Below, piece by piece: positions 17,443 to 25,894 of a DNA stretch of 64,000 bases; within the stretch, counting starts at the first letter, position 1; each line of letters opens with the position of its first letter. The notes beneath the pieces were generated by a model. The model made no database searches. It was not told the origin of the DNA and saw only the letters and a list, made by a program, of their open reading frames with translations. Origin of the DNA: CAZKRU01 sp964555235 (lineage in GTDB: Bacteria > Verrucomicrobiota > Verrucomicrobiia > Methylacidiphilales > CAMAQI01); contig CAZKRU010000007.1 in NCBI GenBank assembly GCA_964555235.1, positions 10,803 to 74,802 on the forward strand, written 5' to 3'. Position numbers and translations under genes: made by a program.

Positions 17443-19008
17443 CTATTCCTTTTCCGACAAATCCTCAGCCGTCTCACAATCCGCATCATCAGGCCTCGGT
17501 GCAGTGAACCCGGTGGGAAGAAGCTTGGTTTTGCTGTATCCTTTTTCGCAGTGAATCATGTAGCACTCAAATCGCTTGAGTCTCCGTAAAAGCTCATGGT
17601 GCACTTTTGGCTTCCACGCTTCCTGTTTCGAGGTCGACCGCTTACCGCCAGACCAAGAGACAGAGTGATTCCAGTCTTCTTTTTCTCCCAGTCGCTCAGA
17701 GGCTGATTTCGCCCCGTAGGTGTTGGCAGCCTTGAAAACCAGTTCGTTTGAGAGATTGAGGAGGGTTTCCTCTTTGGCGTCATCGCCGATGCGATTCTTG
17801 ATCGAGGATTCACCTTGGGTAAGGAAAAGAGCTGTGGCGTAGAATTCACGAATCATGGCAAGGGCCTTATAAATGGCCATTCCGTCTTTATTCTTGGTCA
17901 TGATATTCTGGGCCTCGTCTGCAACGTAGATAATCAGGTTCTTTCGCACCCGGACTTTTTGCGGGAGGGAGGCACGAGAGAGGGCGTGTTCTGCATACTG
18001 ATTGAAGATGAGAGTCTCGATCGCTGCCTTGGATCTGGAAAACTCCGGAGGAACCGAGACGCAAAGAATTTTACCGTCATCGATCATTTCGATCCGAGCA
18101 TTTGGATTCTCCGATGAAAAAACCTCGACGAGTGCGGGATGGGTGTAGGGCTCAAGCGAATTAGTGATGGTAGTGAGATGTCCGCCACGTTCTTCTTCTG
18201 GGATGCCGATAAACTTTTCGGAAAAATGGTTGAAGATGTCGTTGGCTTGGTTTCCGTCGTAAACGTTATTTTCTTTAAAAAGCCGGTCGGCATGAATCGC
18301 CAGTTGATTCAGTTTCTTCTCAAGAGTCGAAAGTGAGGTGAGGGTGCGGAAGAGTTTGTCTAAGGTCGGAGCCTCATTGAGAATCCGGAAGAGATTGATT
18401 CCATTTTTGATGTGGAGGTAGGCCATGCTCTTGAAGTGATCCGAGGATCCACCAGAACCGATTCGACCTTGAGATTCGGCAGTATCGATAATTGCGGCCG
18501 CATAAGTTTCAGCAAGGATGATCGGATTCCCGATGAGGTTCATAAAGAATTCCGGTCGAAAGGCCGGATTGTGAACGGTGCGAGTACGAACGACGAGCGG
18601 CTTGCTCATCATTTTGAAATGCTTGGCCATCGCGAGAATCATTTCTTGCTCGTGACCTTTGGAACAGGTGAAGACGCATCCAAAATCCGGACACCGCTGA
18701 AAGAGCTGCGGTAATATCGTACAAAGCCCCACAGCGGTCTTTCCGGAGCCGGTCTTTCCGGTAACGAGCCATCCACGAATAAAGTCTTCGAGTGTCCAGC
18801 TCATGTTCCCAATGACGCAGACGACTTGTTTAAGTCGGTCCGTCTGGGTGACGGTTCCATCTCCGAAGCACCCCCATGCAAACCAAGTGGCCATGATGAT
18901 GAAGAGATACGGCACAAAGAAGAACATCCCTCCGAAAACGTCCCAGAGGACGAAGGCTGCCGCGCCAAAGACGAAAGCGAAAAGTCCTGAGAAAAGCTTC
19001 TGTTTCAT
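17443..19008 (-). CDS. virD4: Type IV coupling protein (VirD4/TraD-like)
   Basis: 521 residues. Two N-terminal membrane helices (about 8-24 and 30-46) precede a P-loop ATPase with Walker A GKTGSGKT (84-91) and Walker B LIIYVADEAQ. The C-terminal part GAKSASERLGEKE resembles the TraD/TraM-recognition region. It would carry the relaxase-DNA complex to the secretion channel at the inner membrane. A degenerate operator-like motif (19013-19025) lies just upstream of its ATG. Confidence 0.9.
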   Translation of the reverse strand: MKQKLFSGLFAFVFGAAAFVLWDVFGGMFFFVPYLFIIMATWFAWGCFGDGTVTQTDRLKQVVCVIGNMSWTLEDFIRGWLVTGKTGSGKTAVGLCTILPQLFQRCPDFGCVFTCSKGHEQEMILAMAKHFKMMSKPLVVRTRTVHNPAFRPEFFMNLIGNPIILAETYAAAIIDTAESQGRIGSGGSSDHFKSMAYLHIKNGINLFRILNEAPTLDKLFRTLTSLSTLEKKLNQLAIHADRLFKENNVYDGNQANDIFNHFSEKFIGIPEEERGGHLTTITNSLEPYTHPALVEVFSSENPNARIEMIDDGKILCVSVPPEFSRSKAAIETLIFNQYAEHALSRASLPQKVRVRKNLIIYVADEAQNIMTKNKDGMAIYKALAMIREFYATALFLTQGESSIKNRIGDDAKEETLLNLSNELVFKAANTYGAKSASERLGEKEDWNHSVSWSGGKRSTSKQEAWKPKVHHELLRRLKRFECYMIHCEKGYSKTKLLPTGFTAPRPDDADCETAEDLSEKE

Positions 19009-19022
19009 ATAATACTATCTTA

Positions 19023-19769
19023 CTACTTCACCTTGAAGATGACCGCATGACCGCCCGGAATTTCTGCTTTCCCGGTGAATGGCTGCACGTTGCTCATATT
19101 GAGAAAATACTGGTCGTTTTGAGGATCCGGAACGACGGTAATCGTGACGCCCAGTTTTGAGAGTTCTTTGAGAGTAGCAACGTTGAGCTTGGTGACTCCC
19201 TCCATTTGACTATAGCGGGTTTCGTAGCGGTCCCGTGCCAGATTGACCGCCTTGTCATAACTGAGGGTGAAGAGGATCCCGAATCCAAGGAAGCAGGCGC
19301 AAGCGGCCGTGCACCACGGAATCCATCGCCGCTGTTTGGATGTACGAAGGAGGATTGCCTCAGTCTTGCCCAGGAGTGGAGCGATCGATTCTTGAATTTG
19401 GTTGATGAGTCGGTTGGTTTCCTGTGAGGCCTGCTCCTGTGCTGATTGGATCTTCTCGGCTTCGCTGTGCACGGCCGTTGCGGTGCTTTTGATGATCTCG
19501 ACGGTCTTACTCAGCACTTCGCTACTGGCCTTCACGTATTCAAGGCAATCGGTCGGATTGAAGTCTTGAGGGAGTTGAGCCGGCGCGGATGCCTCCGGGG
19601 TGCCATCGAGTTGTTCGAACCACGTTTGAAACGATTGCCGGAGGATTTCAAAGAGAGGGTGATCTTTCGAGGGAAGCTCATGCCCATCGATCGCATCCTC
19701 GATCATTTGACGGAGTTCTGAGGGGAGTGATCCCAAAAAGAGATCCCATTCGGTTGGAGTGTCGTTCAT
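19023..19769 (-). CDS. Membrane protein with coiled coil, mobilisation accessory candidate
   Basis: 248 residues. A soluble acidic start is followed by a coiled coil (about 85-140, SEAEKIQSAQEQASQETNRL), one membrane helix (about 150-170, WCTAACACFLGFGILFTL) and a short extracytoplasmic or cytoplasmic end. No family is recognised. It lies between relaxase and coupling protein, where MobB/DtrC-like accessory membrane proteins are often found. Its ATG follows an operator-like site by 7 nt. Confidence 0.68.
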   Translation of the reverse strand: MNDTPTEWDLFLGSLPSELRQMIEDAIDGHELPSKDHPLFEILRQSFQTWFEQLDGTPEASAPAQLPQDFNPTDCLEYVKASSEVLSKTVEIIKSTATAVHSEAEKIQSAQEQASQETNRLINQIQESIAPLLGKTEAILLRTSKQRRWIPWCTAACACFLGFGILFTLSYDKAVNLARDRYETRYSQMEGVTKLNVATLKELSKLGVTITVVPDPQNDQYFLNMSNVQPFTGKAEIPGGHAVIFKVK

Positions 19770-19776
19770 ATAAATG

Positions 19777-19788
19777 AGTATGTTACTA
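19777..19788. promoter_or_regulatory. Operator-like palindrome with one mismatch
   Basis: AGTATGTTACTA, matching TAGTA-N3-TACTA except for the first base, just upstream of the ATG at 19769. Confidence 0.35.
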
Positions 19789-19791
19789 CGA

Positions 19792-20085
19792 TTAGAGTTT
19801 GATGAGGGTCGGCTTCACGGTTTTCCGGAGGTAGTAATAGAGTTTCTTATCTCCGTCTGGTCTAGAAATGGGACATACCCATCCTTCGAGGTGAACTACC
19901 GTGCAGGGTTCAGTTTTGTTTCCTTCTTCATCCTCCGTTGAGTCGATGAAATAAAACCCCTGAATCTTCTCTGGAGGAAAGACGAAGAAATCAATTTCGA
20001 CGTGCTTTGAAGGAAGGGAAGATTCGCTCTGTTCCGCTGAGGTTTTGACTCGCGGCGTGATTTTCGTGTTCGGGTCGGGTTCCAT
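19792..20085 (-). CDS. Hypothetical protein overlapping the relaxase end
   Basis: 97 residues, acidic N-terminus then a beta-rich part (VEIDFFVFPPEKIQGFYFIDS, PCTVVHLEGWVCPISRP). No family is recognised. It overlaps the last 95 nt of the relaxase gene in another frame, so translation is probably coupled. Confidence 0.6.
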   Translation of the reverse strand: MEPDPNTKITPRVKTSAEQSESSLPSKHVEIDFFVFPPEKIQGFYFIDSTEDEEGNKTEPCTVVHLEGWVCPISRPDGDKKLYYYLRKTVKPTLIKL

Positions 20086-21220
20086 GGGCTTGTTTCCTGA
20101 TTTGTTGATGAACTACGGGGTTGATCGGTTGAAATTGGTTTTGCGACGTGCGAACGTCTTTGATCTGGCGTTTGAGCTCCTTGATCTTCCGGAAGCGTTC
20201 CATCTGTTTTTGTCGGATCGAGTCGAGGGTGATTTGTTGGGCGGCCTTCGAGACGGCTTTTTCGAGAGAGGTGGGGCGATAGCCCATAAACCTCATGGCC
20301 TGCTTCTTGATGGAGTTTTTGACCCGGATCCGGCGTTCGGATTTTATCTCGGTCTCGATGGCTTTGATTTGCTGATATTTGGCGAGAATGACCTTTTGCT
20401 GGGACTTGAATTCATTCCAGCGCGGGGTTCCGGGGCCGATGGTAGGAGAGGGCCGGATCCGCGGTGGACGTGGAGCAAAAACAAACCGGTGACCTTGGGC
20501 GTGTTTCTGAACCCGCTCTTGGACATGAGGATCCTCGATCTTCTTTTCCCAGAAGCGTAGTTGGGTGGCGAGGGATTCTTTAAGGAAGTTGAGTTTGTCC
20601 TCTTGGCCGTTATCAATCTTGTTTTTGAGCTGACCGGAGAAAGAGACGAACTGGCCGCCTTGGGTTCTGGGGTGAACAAAGACGTGGGCATGGAGGTTAT
20701 CGGTGTCGTGATGAAAGCCATAGGTGTACCCCAGAGAGTCGCCTTTGTGGAATTGATCGGTAAAGTTCCGCATGGTCCGTTTCATGCACTGGTGAAGGAC
20801 AGCCTGCGGGTTGATTCCCTTGGCAACGAGTTTGTCGTGGAATTCCTTCGACATCGAAAAGACGAGCCTGTGGTGATCCTTTTTCGTTTTTGGGAATCGG
20901 TTGGAGTGGACTTTCCACGCGCGGAGGATGCGAGTTCGTTTTTCCTTGTTGGATAAACTCTCGAAATGATCGAACCCGCCTCCGGATCTGCGGGAGGCGG
21001 CCGTCCGGATGAAACCGGCAGCATGGAGCTCTCCGAATTCTTCTTTGGAGAGATAGTCGATCCCATCTCCGGGTGAAATCTTTGGTTTGACCTCTTCACC
21101 GGCGCGGCGAGCTCTGGCGCGGTCGGCGTAATGTTTGAGGTCGGAACCCTCGATCTGGTATTCCGGATCGAAACCGATACCGGAATACTTCATGACGTGG
21201 ACAATGATGCCATGACTCAT
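19991..21220 (-). CDS. Relaxase (mobilisation nuclease)
   Basis: 409 residues from the ATG at 21220, chosen because GGAGGG lies at ideal distance; the longer frame has no such signal. The three-histidine motif is HHDTDNLHAH (170-179), within YGFHHDTDNLHAHVFVHP, and the N-terminal third would carry the catalytic Tyr (Y12, Y21 or Y31 are candidates). It nicks oriT and stays attached to the transferred strand. The C-terminal half is basic and helical. It belongs to the broad MobA/VirD2 type, but I cannot place the MOB class. Confidence 0.85.
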   Translation of the reverse strand: MSHGIIVHVMKYSGIGFDPEYQIEGSDLKHYADRARARRAGEEVKPKISPGDGIDYLSKEEFGELHAAGFIRTAASRRSGGGFDHFESLSNKEKRTRILRAWKVHSNRFPKTKKDHHRLVFSMSKEFHDKLVAKGINPQAVLHQCMKRTMRNFTDQFHKGDSLGYTYGFHHDTDNLHAHVFVHPRTQGGQFVSFSGQLKNKIDNGQEDKLNFLKESLATQLRFWEKKIEDPHVQERVQKHAQGHRFVFAPRPPRIRPSPTIGPGTPRWNEFKSQQKVILAKYQQIKAIETEIKSERRIRVKNSIKKQAMRFMGYRPTSLEKAVSKAAQQITLDSIRQKQMERFRKIKELKRQIKDVRTSQNQFQPINPVVHQQIRKQAHGTRPEHENHAASQNLSGTERIFPSFKARRN

Positions 21221-21254
21221 GAGAGTTGACCCTCCGCCCATATCGTAGTATGGT

Positions 21255-21599
21255 ATGAGCATGAGAACAGTGTATCTCGCCGAGAGCGACAATTATCTTT
21301 TGGAGTCTCATCGGATAATGGCTGAGCGCATTCAAGCCGACCGTTCACTTTTACGATTTCCAAGAAAACAAATCGCAAGATGGCTTGAAAATGATCTTTC
21401 GTGGAGTTCAAGACTGGCAACTGAAGAGTGGGTGACTTTACTAAAACCGGAGAATTTTGAAGAGTTGATTCATGCAATGACACGGGACGACGATGAAGGA
21501 CAACGCCTTCGTTCGAGCTCTCCTTTTGGCGAGGGCATCCTTTCGCGTGAAGAGATCGACGCTCTTTTTGATGAGGCTTATGCATCGGTCCCAAGTTGA
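21255..21599 (+). CDS. Putative antitoxin-like partner of the nucleotidyltransferase
   Basis: 114 residues, soluble, helical, no clear family. It is divergent from the relaxase with only 34 nt between the two start codons. Its end overlaps the start of the next gene, which encodes a DUF6036-type nucleotidyltransferase. Such paired small genes next to orphan nucleotidyltransferases often act as toxin-antitoxin sets, but that is inferred from position only. Confidence 0.6.
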   Translation: MSMRTVYLAESDNYLLESHRIMAERIQADRSLLRFPRKQIARWLENDLSWSSRLATEEWVTLLKPENFEELIHAMTRDDDEGQRLRSSSPFGEGILSREEIDALFDEAYASVPS

Positions 21600-22152
21600 G
21601 CATCTGATTCGGGAGATTTCCAAGTTTACCGGCGATAAAGAATTCTTGATCGTGGGAAGTCAGTCGATCCATGGCATGATGAATTTCCCTCCAGACGTTT
21701 TTAAAAACTCGGTAGAGTGCGATTTTTATAGGGAAGATGCGGCATGGATTCAAAAGGTTCGAAAAGCTTTTGGGCTTGAAAGCGAGTTTTGGAAGAGGAA
21801 CCAGTATCACGCCGACCCCATCGGTGCCCATGTGGTCAAAATGCCTCCGGGATGGAAGGATCGACTCATCACGTATCAGATTGACGACATCATTTGCAAA
21901 GTCCCTCAACCTTTGGATTTGGCGGCCTGCAAACTCATGGCGGGTCGAGAAAAGGATCTGGTGTATGTGAAGGAGCTGGTGTCGTGGGGTTTCGTGAAGA
22001 AGGACGAATTGGTGGAGCGAGTTCGGACGATGGGATCGGCTGACGATCCGAACATCCACTTGAAGCTTCGTCGCTTTGACGAATATGAGACTCAAACTCA
22101 GAGAGTTCAAAGTAAGCATCGTCGAGATGGGCATCGGGGTCATCGGCTTTAA
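21580..22152 (+). CDS. DUF6036-like nucleotidyltransferase
   Basis: About 190 residues from the ATG at 21580, which follows GATGAGG; ATG 21571 is also possible. The N-terminal EFLIVGSQSIHG is the nucleotidyltransferase GS motif, with an acidic ECDFYRED downstream. The later LPGWxDRL-like stretch (MPPGWKDRLITYQ) and LAACKLMAGREKDLVYVKEL are typical of this orphan family. Related nucleotidyltransferases act as toxins that modify RNA or proteins. Only one clear catalytic Asp is seen. Confidence 0.78.
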   Translation: MHRSQVEHLIREISKFTGDKEFLIVGSQSIHGMMNFPPDVFKNSVECDFYREDAAWIQKVRKAFGLESEFWKRNQYHADPIGAHVVKMPPGWKDRLITYQIDDIICKVPQPLDLAACKLMAGREKDLVYVKELVSWGFVKKDELVERVRTMGSADDPNIHLKLRRFDEYETQTQRVQSKHRRDGHRGHRL

Positions 22153-22153
22153 G

Positions 22154-22369
22154 TTATTCAAAAGTTTTGAATCCTAGCTCATAAAATTCGGCGGCAATAT
22201 TTTGGTAATGATCACAATTTTTCCCAAGCTCAATGCTTTCAAAAGGTTTCCTTTTTTGTCCGCCTAAAAAAAATTCTTTGGCAATATCATACGCAACACA
22301 ATTTTCTTTAAAGTCTTTATCCAAAGGAAAACCAACTTCCTTTGCTGCGTCTTCAAAACTTTTTTTCAT
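22154..22369 (-). CDS. Small soluble hypothetical protein
   Basis: 71 residues from the ATG at 22369, which has GGGAG 5 nt upstream; the longer frame lacks support. The sequence begins MKKSFEDAAKEVGFPLDKD and is helical, with several Cys and Tyr. No family is recognised. It follows the ribbon-helix-helix-like gene with a 1-nt gap (TAAAATG) and converges on the nucleotidyltransferase gene. Confidence 0.62.
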   Translation of the reverse strand: MKKSFEDAAKEVGFPLDKDFKENCVAYDIAKEFFLGGQKRKPFESIELGKNCDHYQNIAAEFYELGFKTFE

Positions 22370-22370
22370 T

Positions 22371-22616
22371 TTACTCCCAGTATTCGAGAACCGTTCGTTT
22401 GAGGTCGGCCATTTCCTTTTCAAGTTCTTCGGCCCACTTAGGCTTTGGGGAGGAGGCGAGCGGCCGGTGCAGGCAATCCGAAATCGCCCGGGCGATGGTG
22501 TCATTGGTCTTCATGTTCCAACGCTTTGAAAGTTCACGGACGGCCGCTTTCGTTTCAGGGGTTGAAAAGAAGTTTATCCGGACTTGGTTCGGGTTTCTTT
22601 TCTGGTTCTGCTTCAT
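22371..22616 (-). CDS. Small DNA-binding protein, MobC or ribbon-helix-helix-like
   Basis: 81 residues from the ATG at 22616. The basic start MKQNQKRNPNQVRINFFSTP leads into helices (ETKAAVRELSKRWNMKTNDTIARAISDCLH), a pattern typical of ribbon-helix-helix or MobC-like relaxosome proteins. A coiled-coil tail ends YWE. It borders the hairpin-rich non-coding region upstream and the relaxase side downstream, so an oriT-binding accessory role is plausible. An exact CTACTGGGAAAA motif lies 6 nt before its ATG. Confidence 0.65.
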   Translation of the reverse strand: MKQNQKRNPNQVRINFFSTPETKAAVRELSKRWNMKTNDTIARAISDCLHRPLASSPKPKWAEELEKEMADLKRTVLEYWE

Positions 22617-23042
22617 CTTTTGTTTTCCCAGTAGTGATTTTAAGAATGGTTTTTGCCGTAGCGTGCCTGACACGCGGAGGCCTGTTTTGGGGAGTCAACG
22701 AGCCAAAACGTAAAATGGTGCACAATTTTACTATGCTCTTTACCGAAGAAATGGTGCACATTGCAGCATTTTGAGGAGGTGGTTTCGGAACTCGAAACCC
22801 GAGTCAAGGGAGCCAAAGTAGAGGCTTCCTTGACCAGACCGGAGGCCAGAATGGAGCCTCCGGGGAGCTTGTCTCTGGCGGCAGAACCGCCAAGGACTGG
22901 GTGACCGGATTGCGGCGGAGGCCATGCTTGGGGGGCGGGAGTGGCGGCCGAAATCGGCCTCCGGAGAGCACCAAACCTTGGACACCCAATCCAAATTCCT
23001 GCGACCTTCGGTCGCCTCTTTGAAAAAAATGAGGTCATAAAA
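22617..23042. other. Structured non-coding region, oriT candidate
   Basis: No gene is supported in this 426-nt stretch. It holds a 12-bp direct repeat AAATGGTGCACA (22713-22724 and 22749-22760) and five closely spaced inverted repeats: 22803-22834 (11 paired, 1 mismatch), 22839-22863 (8-bp stem), 22876-22892 (6-bp stem), 22946-22959 (6-bp stem, loop AA) and 23001-23015 (6-bp stem, loop TTC). Hairpin density beside a relaxase-type accessory gene suggests an origin of transfer. Confidence 0.5.
22623..22634 (-). repeat. CTACTGGGAAA motif copy 1
   Basis: Exact 12-mer CTACTGGGAAAA on the minus strand, 6 nt before the ATG at 22616. Confidence 0.6.
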
Positions 23043-24416
23043 TCAAGGGTGAAGGGATCGGGAGGGTTTGAAAGCATTCGGAATTTGAACCCGACTTGAT
23101 GGGGTTAGGGGCTCGGGTTTGAATGGGTTCAGATCGGATTTGAGTTCATGCTCAAACTGTTTGAGGGTTCTCCAATCGGCCTGAACAAGATCCTCAGTCT
23201 GCTTCTGGGAAGGGGAAAAGCCTGCGCTCTGGGCTCTTTCCAAAAGCAGAATGGCCTTGTGGCGGCGGGCTTCGTTCATCGTCTTTTGCCATTCTGCCTG
23301 ACGAATTTGTTCATGGGTTTTGTCGGTTGGAGAGATCAACTGGGTCGGTTCGGAGGCCTTGAGCACCTGACCTTGTGAGGTTCCCCGGTGGTAAAGGTTT
23401 CCGGCTTTGGTGATCTCTCCGGATTGTAGGAGCTCGGAAACCAAGGTCGTTTCACGCAGGGTTTGGATTCGCTCGCGGTCGATCCGGATGAGGTCATGGT
23501 TCCAATCTTTGCCCTCCGGAACGAGAATTCTCAGGTCGCCTTGGAACCCCAAGTCTTTCAAAGTCTTCAAAGCGCGGCTGGTTCCGTTCACTCCCTCCAC
23601 GTCCGAGTTGAGGGCGAGAACCACATTTTTGCGGCCTTCGGCCGCAAATTGAGCGAGGTTTTCAGGGAGGCTATTACCTCCTAGCGAGAGAAAACAAGGG
23701 GTGTTCGTTTGATCCAGAAGCCCCTTTTGGGGGGCGAGCTGGGCGAGGCTGAGGGCCTCGATCGGAGACTCGGTGAGAATGAGGGTGTCGGCCGTCTTGG
23801 GGTTTCCAAGGTAGAACCAAGCGAAGGTTTTGGATCCCAAAGCCGACTTCATTCCGGTTTGGTGAAGGGTGGAGCGTGAGCTCAGGCCTCGGATTTCTCC
23901 ATCCAAGTTCCGGTGCAGAAAGGTTGCATTGGTCAACATCGGGAGGTCTTTGGAGTGAGTCGCTTTGATAACTTCTGGATCAATTAGGGCAGGGTCAATG
24001 CCACGGGTCTGAGTCAAATAGTCGTGGACGTGGCCCCACTTTTCGGGAGCATCGATGGCAAGGCGTGCGCGTTGCTCCGGGAAAGATTCACTGGGAGCGG
24101 AGGAGGGCGAAGCCGCCTTGGAATGCGCTACTGGGAAAGAAAGAGGGGTTTGGGCGTTGGTGCCGTGCCGGTCGGCAAGCCAGACGCAGGCCTTTCGGAA
24201 GTCGGTTTGATTGAGGTGCATGGCAAGATCGATGGCTCCAAACCCGCCTTTTCGGTTCTTGTGATCGAACCATTTCTGGCCGGTGACGTTGATCGCGTGG
24301 AGGTCATTTTTGAACATGATCGATTGGCCTTGGCGGTCGGAAGCGAACCCTTCGGACTCAAGAATTTGGGCAACCGGAATATCCCGGACTTGATCGGCGA
24401 GGTTGATGAGAGGCAT
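23043..24416 (-). CDS. TOPRIM/DUF3991-type primase-like protein
   Basis: 457 residues from the ATG at 24416. The N-terminal third, with HAINVTGQKWFDHKNRKGGFGAIDL, fits the DUF3991-like domain. The TOPRIM fold follows, with the catalytic Glu in LILTESPIEALSL and the Asp pair in VVLALNSDVEGVNG. The C-terminal 150 residues are helical and charged. Such proteins prime plasmid replication or make primers after conjugative transfer. It lies directly after the Rep-like gene, so both probably form a replication operon. Confidence 0.8.
   Translation of the reverse strand: MPLINLADQVRDIPVAQILESEGFASDRQGQSIMFKNDLHAINVTGQKWFDHKNRKGGFGAIDLAMHLNQTDFRKACVWLADRHGTNAQTPLSFPVAHSKAASPSSAPSESFPEQRARLAIDAPEKWGHVHDYLTQTRGIDPALIDPEVIKATHSKDLPMLTNATFLHRNLDGEIRGLSSRSTLHQTGMKSALGSKTFAWFYLGNPKTADTLILTESPIEALSLAQLAPQKGLLDQTNTPCFLSLGGNSLPENLAQFAAEGRKNVVLALNSDVEGVNGTSRALKTLKDLGFQGDLRILVPEGKDWNHDLIRIDRERIQTLRETTLVSELLQSGEITKAGNLYHRGTSQGQVLKASEPTQLISPTDKTHEQIRQAEWQKTMNEARRHKAILLLERAQSAGFSPSQKQTEDLVQADWRTLKQFEHELKSDLNPFKPEPLTPSSRVQIPNAFKPSRSLHP
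24128..24139 (+). repeat. CTACTGGGAAA motif copy 2
   Basis: CTACTGGGAAAG on the plus strand, inside the primase gene; on the coding strand it encodes SFPVA. Confidence 0.5.
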
Positions 24417-24423
24417 AGCAATC

Positions 24424-25881
24424 TCAGCTATCGACTTGTGATAAACCCTCTTTTGAAGCGGCAAAAAAGAGAATGTTTCGATCCGGCACGGCGCTGCGGA
24501 TCTGGGTTTTGAAATTCTCGGAAATGAACTCTGCGGCGAAGCGCGAGGAGTTGATGATGAGGGCTTCGTCCGGATCCCGAAGACCCAAGGGGCTGAGGTC
24601 CTCAAACCAACGCTTCACGGTTGCTTCGGAGCTGAGGGATTGCATTTGCCGTTTGAGTGCGTCAAAAATCACTCGAGCGGTTACAGCGGATCCGGGCTTG
24701 AGGTGGGGGAGTTGATTGAGAATGCAGCGATCGACGGGAAGCACTGGAACCGGCGAAACGGAAGGTTTCGCGGAAGGCTCGGAGGCAACATGTTGGCGCG
24801 CGCGGTCGAGAGCCTTTTGCCAAGAGCGGAGCAAGGCGACAAGCGACTGGGGACGGTAGAGTCGGCGGGTGGGGGATTCGGGGAGCCGATACCATACGGC
24901 GATGAGATCGAGATCCGACGGTGAAACGGTTGGCAACGCGTCGAAAAGTTCGAGCTCCTTGCTCGTCGGGGTAGCGGTCAGGGAACGCCCAAAAACCGCC
25001 GAAAGTCGGCTCAAAACCGCTTCTTTTCCCATAGGCAAGAAGTCAGCGGAAAAGCCGCTTTGAGCGGGTTTTTCCGCCCCCGATGGTGCGACCGGATGGG
25101 AGCGACGATTTTCCTCGTCCGTCCGAGGGCCGATAGGCCCGGAGGCGGGGCTTAGTTTTGCGGCGATAGCCGCCTCGGATTGAAGGGGGGGGGATAAAAC
25201 AGAATGCGCTTCTGGGAAAGGAAGAGCTTGGGGCAACCCTCCGGCCTCCGGTTCTGGGCTTGGCGGCACGGGCAAGGGGGTAGGGGGATTTAATGCAGTA
25301 TCCTCTGCTGTAATCTCTGTTCCTGTGAATGTGCGCATTCCGTCCGATCGAATGGCCTGATTTGTGCACTCGATAGGGCTGTTTGGTGCGCTCGATAGGG
25401 CGAATTTGTGCGATCTGCTGTTGCAAGGGTTTACGACTTTTTTCGAGACTTCTGGGGATGATGAATGGGATTGGGTTGCGTCTGGACTTGATCCCTCTTC
25501 TGGATGGGGGGTCGATCGATAGGGCGGATTTGTGCACTCTGCAACTGCAAGGGTTTGCAAAAGTTCAGCGAGCTTCTGGTAGTTAATCCGGTAAAAGACA
25601 ATATGCTTCCATAGATTGCCGTTTGGATTATCGAGTTTTTCTTCAAGAACTCCAATTTCGCGAAGCTTCCTTCGAGCGGTTTCCTGCTCGCGCTTGGATA
25701 AAACGGTTTCTTCCTCCCATTCAGGAGAAGATTTATAAAACCATCCACCCTCTAGCGTCGCCCTGCGACTCCAATAAACCGCTTGGGAGAGAAAAACACC
25801 TGCTGTCACTGAATTGGCGACTTTTGCAAAGACCCGGTGATAGGCGATAGGGCTATCGAGTAGAAAAGCGATGTCGTTCAT
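24424..25881 (-). CDS. Winged-helix replication protein (Rep-like)
   Basis: 485 residues. The N-terminal 110 residues (AYHRVFAKVANSVTAGVFLS, then SSPEWEEETVLSKREQETARRKL) are the winged-helix start found in many plasmid and phage replication initiators. A long low-complexity Pro/Ser/Glu linker (about 150-290) carries the iteron-like DNA, and a C-terminal domain has helical DNA-binding character (AVIFDALKRQMQSLSSEATVKRWFEDL-like). It most likely initiates replication of the excised element. It stops 7 nt before the primase ATG. Confidence 0.72.
   Translation of the reverse strand: MNDIAFLLDSPIAYHRVFAKVANSVTAGVFLSQAVYWSRRATLEGGWFYKSSPEWEEETVLSKREQETARRKLREIGVLEEKLDNPNGNLWKHIVFYRINYQKLAELLQTLAVAECTNPPYRSTPHPEEGSSPDATQSHSSSPEVSKKVVNPCNSRSHKFALSSAPNSPIECTNQAIRSDGMRTFTGTEITAEDTALNPPTPLPVPPSPEPEAGGLPQALPFPEAHSVLSPPLQSEAAIAAKLSPASGPIGPRTDEENRRSHPVAPSGAEKPAQSGFSADFLPMGKEAVLSRLSAVFGRSLTATPTSKELELFDALPTVSPSDLDLIAVWYRLPESPTRRLYRPQSLVALLRSWQKALDRARQHVASEPSAKPSVSPVPVLPVDRCILNQLPHLKPGSAVTARVIFDALKRQMQSLSSEATVKRWFEDLSPLGLRDPDEALIINSSRFAAEFISENFKTQIRSAVPDRNILFFAASKEGLSQVDS
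25358..25558. repeat. Iteron-like repeats inside the rep gene
   Basis: Units containing GATAGGGC and TTTGTGC(A/G) recur at 25358-25380, 25381-25403, 25394-25434 and 25518-25558. The last two 41-bp units agree in 34 positions. GC-rich iterons inside a replication gene recall the lambda O gene, where the origin is internal. TGTGCAC also occurs in the direct repeats at 22713 and 22749. Confidence 0.5.
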
Positions 25882-25894
25882 AGTGTTTTGTGGG

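Noticed and set aside
22640..23077. Long open frames across the hairpin-rich region on the minus strand
   Set aside because: Composition is dominated by Pro/Ser/Arg from GC-rich inverted repeats; no start signal and no recognisable protein segment.
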